Assembly: GCA_033239005.1 (NCBI GenBank)
Contig: BSQZ01000030.1
Coordinates: 1,016,001-1,080,000, forward strand
Direction of reading: 5' to 3'
Length of the DNA stretch: 64,000 bases
DNA from: Lamellibrachia satsuma
Taxonomy: Eukaryota > Annelida > Polychaeta > Sabellida > Siboglinidae
Shown: positions 58,901 through 64,000 of the stretch, piece after piece
How positions within the stretch are numbered: position 1 is the stretch's first letter
Layout: each line of letters starts with the position of its first letter
Notes under the pieces: generated by a model
The model's input: the letters and a program-made list of their open reading frames with translations, nothing else
What the model was told of the DNA's origin: nothing
Database searches by the model: none
Translations under genes and position numbers: made by a program

Positions 58901-61900
58901 CAATCAGTTAGAACTTCTTGTTCATTTTGAGATCCTCTTTCTTTATGAATGATAAGATCTGTGTCGCCTTCTTGTTTTCTTCTGACTAGTTCAGCACGCA
59001 GTTTTCTGTTCTTATCTGATTCTTGAAAGGTTTGGTCAGGTGTTATAAACACTTTCTTGTAGGCGATGTTTTCAGTAAGCTCTCGAACCTTGGTGGCACC
59101 TGACAAGAGGGCTCTTTTCTGAGCAATGGTGTGAACTGTCAATCTCAGTAGTCTGTTTCTGTTCTCTTGCCTAGTCTGACCACTTCATTCACCGTAAGGT
59201 TTGTGGTGCCAATACATTCTGATAGTTCTGTTACACACATTGGACGTTGTGTCGTTTTCTCTCTTCGTTGTTTTCTGAACTTGCTTCTTTCAAACTGCAG
59301 AATCATGTTGTACCTTCTACGTTCTCTGTCACTATATTCATCTACAACTTTAGATACATCTGCGCTGATTGCTTCTGCTTGGCTGTTAGAGCTCAGGGGA
59401 TGAGTGGTGGCAGTATTTGTACTATTTGTGCTATTTGATAGTCTTTCTACCTTATCTAACAATGCTGATACGTCTAAGGTTAGTTTATCTACAGTCTTCT
59501 GATCTGGTTTCGTGTCAGTTTTCGTTTCCACCATGCTTAATCTTTCGGAGTATTTCGTTAAATATGCTTCGCATTCCTGTTCTACTGTCCTATCAACTCT
59601 GACAGCTGCCAGTGCATTGTTATCACAATAATCACATCCATCGCATAACCAGTGTGTGTTTTCTCTTCCTCATGTGCTGGTTCTCTCTTTCATCCATGTC
59701 TATACATGCCGTGCAAGACCACCCTAAACATCGTTCACACATCAGTAGTTTGTCATCGTTATCAGTAAAGTTAACATTGCCTGCACTGCATGTCACTACT
59801 TCATAATCACTTCATTTCTTGGTATCTTCGTCAGACTGAGATGTTGCAGTTACCACCTTGTGAAACTGTCCTCTTTTTTTGGTCGATTTGATATTATCCA
59901 TTCTAGATCCTTGCGTCTGAGTTTCAGTAATTGAGTGAGACGTTTGCTTTCTCGGCATCCCTTTCTGCACCCCTTTTCTCTTCTACACTTACGTGGGTTT
60001 GTTTCATCCGTGCATCTTTGGTTGGTTGGTCATTGCTTTGTTTATCGATCATGGCTTTCTTTATAACCATTTTTGTTTTAACAATTTCTTGTTGATATTT
60101 GCTTCCATCTGTTAATTTAGTGCTACCTGTATGATATCTGGGCATAATGCTTCTATTAGATATTTGAAAGATGTATTTTCAACGTTTGTAGTACCAAAAA
60201 TATTAAGTTTTACCGAGCGTTTCGAAAACAGTGCTGCTCGTGCCAAGCCTCATTCTCATGTATCTGATGAATAACTAATAGCTAATAGCTAATAGCTAAT
60301 ATATAGCTACAGAACAAGCTGGATAATTCAAAGTGTCCAGAATCAAAAAGAAAAAATCACACACATTATTTTTACAGTGTATGCATTTTATCAGTTTATC
60401 TATCAAGTTTGATAATAAACATATGAAGGATAATTCAATTTGTAGAAGCCCAATACAGCAGTAAGATACTGTTGCTTCTGCTACACACATTGCAGCCTAC
60501 ACTCAGTAAGTGTGACAGCAGATCAGTAAGGTTTGACATCACTTATCCATCAGCAGCAGACCAGGATACTACCAGCCTCCTGCCTTCATCTCCAGCAAAC
60601 ACTACATCAGACATATTAGAAGATTAATCTACAGCCTTGCAGAATGCTCTTTGTTGGATCCCAGGACCACCAGGCAGTTCTTGTCGGATTTCACTCTCAT
60701 GTACCTGGCCAGCTGCGGCTTATCTTTGCAGTTAGGTGCAATCATTTAATTCATTATTGATCAGCAGTATCAGTTGAGCTGTAATTGTGAAGTCTGTATG
60801 CATGATTCTGTGGGGAAATAAATGAGCAAATATTCATTTGTTGGTTCTATTTTTGTGTGTGAACATTAGGCTAGTGAACGCATCTATGGCAAGAGAACGT
60901 GGACACCGTGTAGATAACAACAGAGACATCCTTAGGGCACAAACATATCAACCATTGTCCACATGTATTAACAGCAAACACTGCAATAAAGACTTATTAT
61001 CATAGTCACCATAACATGTTAATTTGCATTCTTCGACTCCAGTAAATATATATTTGTTTTCACATTTGAATAGCTCAATTAAGCCAGCACCACTGGTGTA
61101 TCCTTGCATTCACCAGAAAAGACAGTTCAGTCCAGATGACATTGCTGCAACACACCCACCACTACCAGCCACCCGTCTGTCACTGAGGTAGATTAGATAG
61201 GACAGTGTTTACCTGAGTGAGAGATGGTTGCTTTAGCATAAGCTGTGTGGGTGCACAGTGTCAAGACATTGTGTCTCTGCCACACAACCAGGCCAATGGA
61301 GTAGGAAGTAAAGTGATCATTGATTTGCCCTTTGATTCTTTTCATATAGTTTGTTTGTGGTTTTTGCTGCCGTCTTGACAAATGAGGAAGTCTGACTGTG
61401 CAGATAACAGCTGGCTCCAAGTGAAGTGCTTAGAGTGTGACTCAAAACTATCTGATACAAGATACCACAATTTTGTTTAAGCCATTGTCAATGATGACTG
61501 AAGCTGATATCTTAGGACAAATACACACCATGCTGTAATGTTGCGTGTGTGTGTCGTAAGATAACACTTTTATGGAAGAACAAGAAATACCAACATGGCG
61601 TTTGGACCCGTATTTATTCGACCTCCATATATGGTCATCGTACACAACAACAGGACGTCGTGGTGCTTTACAGCAGTGTTCCAAGTGCAGCAATGTCTTG
61701 CTGGCAGTTAGTGATAACACTACACATGCCAGTGGGCATTCTGGCATAATCAGTTAGTCTTTTAGATGTTGGAAGAGACTTGAATGTTTAATGAATTACA
61801 CAAAGTAATGCTTTTGGGCTGATAATATTTCATTGTAGATGGGAAGAAGCTATTCTCAAATGTGTTGATGAATGTCTAATTTGGAGAAACTGATTAGCAT

Positions 61901-62457
61901 GCCTATCGAGCATCTGGTATTGTGTTTGATATATTGGTCTAATGGGATATATATTGGTCTAATGGGATATATTGGTCTAATGGGATATATATTGGTCTAA
62001 TGGGATATATTGGTCTAATGGGATATATTGGTCTAATGGGATATATTGGTCTAATGGGATATATTGGTCTAATGGGATATATTGGTCTAATGGGATATCT
62101 GTTACTGTGTCAGTTTGTGTTCCATTTTATATTAATAATGTGCAAAGTCTTTTCTTCTTGTCTGGAGGGTATCCCATCCAAGAAGAATGTATTCTATGTG
62201 CATTGTGTGTGTGTGTGGGGTGTCTTACTGAGACATTGACCTATGTTGTCTGTGTTTCAGGAACAGTGTGTGGGGTGTATTACTGAGACATCGACCTATG
62301 TTGTCTGTATTTCAGGAACAGTGTGTGGAGCGTGTTGCTAGGGCTAGTGTCGGAGGGGGTACCCAGTCTCGTCATGCATGAGGTGCGGGAGATAGAGATG
62401 TGGATTCTCCGTCTCCTCAGTGCTCCCGTCTGTGTGCCTGGCAAAACCAAGGTTGAG
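49472..62457 (+). CDS. MADD: MADD (Rab3 guanine-nucleotide exchange factor), 5' part of gene
   Basis: DENN-domain protein that activates Rab3/Rab27 GTPases for secretory-vesicle traffic; also known as DENN/Rab3GEP. Only the first coding exon (49472-50103) and the second (62316-62457) lie in the window; together 774 nt, exactly 258 codons. Residues 9-110 are the uDENN part: [67 protein letters not shown]; then a low-complexity Ser/Thr linker and [19 protein letters not shown]; exon 2 gives [17 protein letters not shown]. All are colinear with human MADD. The gene continues past the right edge. Start: ATG just before [10 protein letters not shown], as in the family. An acceptor-like TTTTCTAG at 49237-49244 suggests a 5' UTR intron upstream. 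Confidence 0.95.
50104..51568. other. MADD intron 1, proximal part
   Basis: Intronic by the exon model. A near-duplicate of about 45 bp (GACTGTAGAGTGTTAGAGTG, TGGGCATTAGATATG) is at 50844-50885 and 50889-50930. Nothing else recognised. Confidence 0.6.
51571..52250. mobile_element. P-element-like MITE with a THAP-domain remnant, 680 bp
   Basis: 17 bp perfect terminal inverted repeats AAAGGGAATAAAAACAA (51571-51587; reverse at 52234-52250). No clear target duplication. Inside is the start of a decayed THAP domain (see next entry), as found at the N-terminus of P-element/THAP9-type transposases. Confidence 0.7.
51849..51960 (+). pseudogene. THAP zinc-finger remnant
   Basis: ATG at 51849 gives [16 protein letters not shown], the first two zinc-binding cysteines of a C2CH THAP finger, then a stop; one frame over continues [11 protein letters not shown], the W/F block that follows in THAP domains, again ended by stops. 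Not functional. Confidence 0.75.
52803..52970. repeat. 55 bp repeat, three copies
   Basis: Unit TTCAACTAGTTGCCTGCCTA then TCCGATCAACTAGGTGATATATTAGTGTCATGTTT; copies nearly identical. Confidence 0.95.
53058..53330. repeat. 35 bp repeat, about 8 copies, some of 32 bp
   Basis: Unit GGCTCACTGCACACCAACCC then TACTTGGCATTCACT. Confidence 0.95.
54305..54390. repeat. Short inverted repeat (hairpin)
   Basis: ATACACCAGTTGGTAAATGT and TTATTTTATAC pair with GTATATAAAATAA and CATTTACCAGTGAGTGTGTA around a 4 bp loop (CCCGT region); MITE-like or simple hairpin. Confidence 0.6.
55590..55946. repeat. GT-rich and TA microsatellites
   Basis: GGTGTGGTGTGG tract at 55600-55645, (TG)n at 55808-55863, (TA)n at 55880-55946. 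The TA tract abuts the 3' end of LINE 2. Confidence 0.95.
55950..58650 (-). pseudogene. LINE 2 ORF2 (endonuclease end and reverse transcriptase) pseudogene
   Basis: Seen in pieces: SLLDLFITN and ESDHIII (endonuclease C-terminus with the SDH motif), [15 protein letters not shown] and [14 protein letters not shown] (linker), [54 protein letters not shown] (catalytic Asp to His), [17 protein letters not shown], then [15 protein letters not shown] and [10 protein letters not shown] tail. At least four frame changes and two stops. The first half of the endonuclease is missing. Confidence 0.85.
57758..58349. repeat. 37 bp minisatellite, 16 copies, inside LINE 2 ORF2
   Basis: Unit CATTGTTCATCCACATGGGC then TCGACTCTCTTTCCCAT. 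On the minus strand the unit is ORF2 linker coding sequence ([13 protein letters not shown] when entered from the 5' side). 37 bp is not a multiple of three, so frames rotate through the array. Confidence 0.95.
58900..60145 (-). pseudogene. LINE 2 ORF1 (PHD finger, coiled coil, C-terminal domain)
   Basis: N-terminal basic part 60145-59924; then [19 protein letters not shown] (about 59760), a PHD-like Cys cluster; then 59534-59145 with a coiled-coil-like [13 protein letters not shown] and [13 protein letters not shown] ... VVRLGKR; then 59142-58900 with [35 protein letters not shown]. This order is typical of ORF1 in CR1/L2-type LINEs. Frame breaks between the parts. Confidence 0.75.
60151..61920. 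other. MADD intron 1, distal part
   Basis: TAATAGC repeats at 60269-60300, possibly at the LINE 5' end. No gene or element recognised beyond that. Confidence 0.5.
61925..62098. repeat. 18 bp repeat, about 9 copies
   Basis: Unit GGTCTAATGGGATATATT, with two 20 bp variants. Confidence 0.95.
62211..62330 (+). promoter_or_regulatory. MADD: Tandemly duplicated 3' splice site of MADD exon 2
   Basis: 55 bp unit at 62211-62265 and 62266-62320 with three differences. Each has CTATGTTGTCTGT(G/A)TTTCAG|GAACA. The downstream AG (62314-62315) is in frame with the first exon; the upstream AG (62259-62260) would add 55 nt and shift the frame to an early stop. Confidence 0.9.
62316..62457 (+). CDS. MADD: MADD second coding exon
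   Basis: Acceptor TATTTCAG|GAA, donor GTTGAG|GTAGGT, ends in phase 0. Encodes [14 protein letters not shown] and the [15 protein letters not shown] helix. A near-identical acceptor lies 55 bp upstream. The 25 bp minisatellite begins about 25 bp after the donor. Confidence 0.93.
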
Positions 62458-62481
62458 GTAGGTCATTCTCGTCCCTTGTAA

Positions 62482-63935
62482 CATCTGGATGCAGTGTAAA
62501 CATGACATCCGTCATGCAGTGTAAACATGACATTCGTCATGCAGTGTAAACATGACATTCACCATGCAGTGTAAACATGACATTCACCATGCAGTGTAAA
62601 CATAACATTCATCATGCAGTGCAAACATAACATTCATCATGCAGTGTAAACATGACATTCATCATGCAGTGTAAACATGACATTCATCATGCAGTGTAAA
62701 CATAACATTCATCATGCAGTGTAAACATAACATTCATCATGCAGTGTAAACATAACATTCATCATGCAGTGTAAACATAACATTCATCATGCAGTGTAAA
62801 CATAACATTCATCATGCAGTGTAAACATAACATTCATCATGCAGTGTAAACATAACATTCATCATGCAGTGTAAACATAACATTCATCATGCAGTGTAAA
62901 CATAACATTCATCATGCAGTGTATACATAACATTCATCATGCAGTGTAAACATAACATTCATCATGCAGTGTAAACATAACATTCATCATGCAGTGTAAA
63001 CATAACATTCATCATGCAGTGTAAACATAACATTCATCATGCAGTGTAAACATAACATTCATCATGCAGTGTAAACATAACATTCATCATGCAGTGTAAA
63101 CATAACATTCATCATGCAGTGTAAACATAACATTCATCATGCAGTGTAAACATAACATTCATCATGCAGTGTAAACATAACATTCATCATGCAGTGTAAA
63201 CATAACATTCATCATGCAGTGTAAACATAACATTCATCATGCAGTGTAACATGACATTCATCATGCAGTGTAAACATAGCATTCATCATGCAGTGTAAAC
63301 ATGACATTCATCATGCAGTGTAAACATAGCATTCATCATGCAGTGTAAACATAACATTCATCATGCAGTGTAAACATAACATTCATCATGCAGTGTAACA
63401 TGACATTCATCATGCAGTGTAAACATAGCATTCATCATGCAGTGTAAACATAACATTCATCATGCAGTGTAAACATAACATTCAGCATGTATTGTAAACA
63501 TGACATTCAGCATGCATCGTAAACATGACATTCATCATGCAGTGTAAACATGACATTCAGCATGTATTGTAAACATGACATTCAGCATGCAGTGTAAACA
63601 TAACATTCATCATGCAGTGTAACATGACATTCATCATGCAGTGTAAACATAGCATTCATCATGCAGTGTAAACATGACATTCAGCATGCATTGTAAACAT
63701 GACATTCATCATGCAGTGTAAACATGGCATTGAGCATGCAGTGTAAATATGACATTCAACATGCAACGTAAACATGACATTCAGCATGTGATGTAAACAT
63801 GATATTCAGCATGCAACATAAACATGACATTCAGCATGCAATGTAAACATGACATTCAGCATGCAATGTAAACATGACATTCAGCATGCTGTGTAAACAT
63901 GACATTCAGCATGTAATATAAACATGACATTCACG
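62482..63935. repeat. 25 bp minisatellite, about 58 copies, in MADD intron 2
   Basis: Unit CATGCAGTGTAAACATAACA then TTCAT. Homogeneous in the middle (62590-63240) and diverged at both ends, especially after 63480, where AGCATGCA/TGTAT variants dominate. Confidence 0.97.
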
Positions 63936-64000
63936 TAAAAAAAATCAAATTAAACAGAAAATGGTCAAATTATATAAAGAAATTGTGGTTCATTGTAACA

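Larger units (their letters stand above)
55947..60150 (-). mobile_element. Decayed full-length-type LINE (LINE 2) in MADD intron 1
   Basis: From 5' to 3' on the minus strand: ORF1 (60145-58900) with a basic N-terminus, PHD-like finger, coiled coil and C-terminal domain; then ORF2 with only the C-terminal end of the endonuclease (near 58625-58545), the linker, a 37 bp minisatellite inside it, RT (57497 to about 56650) and the C-terminal tail to about 55950. Several frameshifts and stops. The RT catalytic FADD reads FAHD, so it is dead. Confidence 0.85.

Noticed and set aside
62482..63935. CRISPR-like array
   Set aside because: Units of 25 bp follow each other without unique spacers, and the setting is a eukaryotic intron.

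Overview
This is animal nuclear DNA. Genes are split by GT-AG introns, tRNA-derived SINEs, non-LTR retrotransposons and DNA-transposon relics are common, and micro- and minisatellites are very abundant. Gene content (an HSD17B14-type dehydrogenase, an isopentenyl phosphate kinase and MADD) suggests an invertebrate, probably marine; I cannot name the phylum. No bacterial-type genes, rRNA or CRISPR arrays were seen.

Layout. (1) 3.4-14.6 kb, minus strand: a complete nine-exon short-chain dehydrogenase gene (273 codons, HSD17B14-like). Intron 7 is almost entirely a 1.2 kb CT tract, and intron 1 holds a LINE. (2) 11.4-33.3 kb: a mobile-element domain. Its centre is a 12.7 kb inverted repeat (arms about 6.33 kb, 15407-21740 and 21803-28137) that carries in each arm a relic of an adenain-like, Polinton-type cysteine protease and a long satellite of about 45 bp units. 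Two direct copies of a related 1.5-1.7 kb repeat lie on either side. (3) 29.6-39.4 kb: relics including a TIR element, a pogo-like end, a retroelement ORF1-like reading frame and a Harbinger-type MITE with TAA target duplications. (4) 39.9-44.3 kb, minus strand: a complete six-exon isopentenyl phosphate kinase gene (279 codons), reconstructed across frames and introns. (5) 44.7-45.3 kb: CpG-rich DNA between divergent genes. (6) 49.5 kb to the right edge, plus strand: the first coding exon and the second exon of MADD (Rab3 GEF, DENN domain), separated by a 12.2 kb intron that holds a P-element-like MITE with a THAP relic and a decayed LINE with ORF1 and ORF2. The acceptor of the second exon is tandemly duplicated.

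The three host genes are not an operon and have unrelated jobs: steroid/alcohol oxidation, isoprenoid phosphorylation and Rab GTPase exchange. A recurring theme is tandem repeats that appear to have grown from transposable-element sequence: a TA run inside a LINE reverse transcriptase, a 37 bp minisatellite inside a second LINE ORF2, and repeats of 36 bp and 16 bp in the tRNA-like heads of two SINE copies. Most long open frames in the window are such repeats and are not genes.
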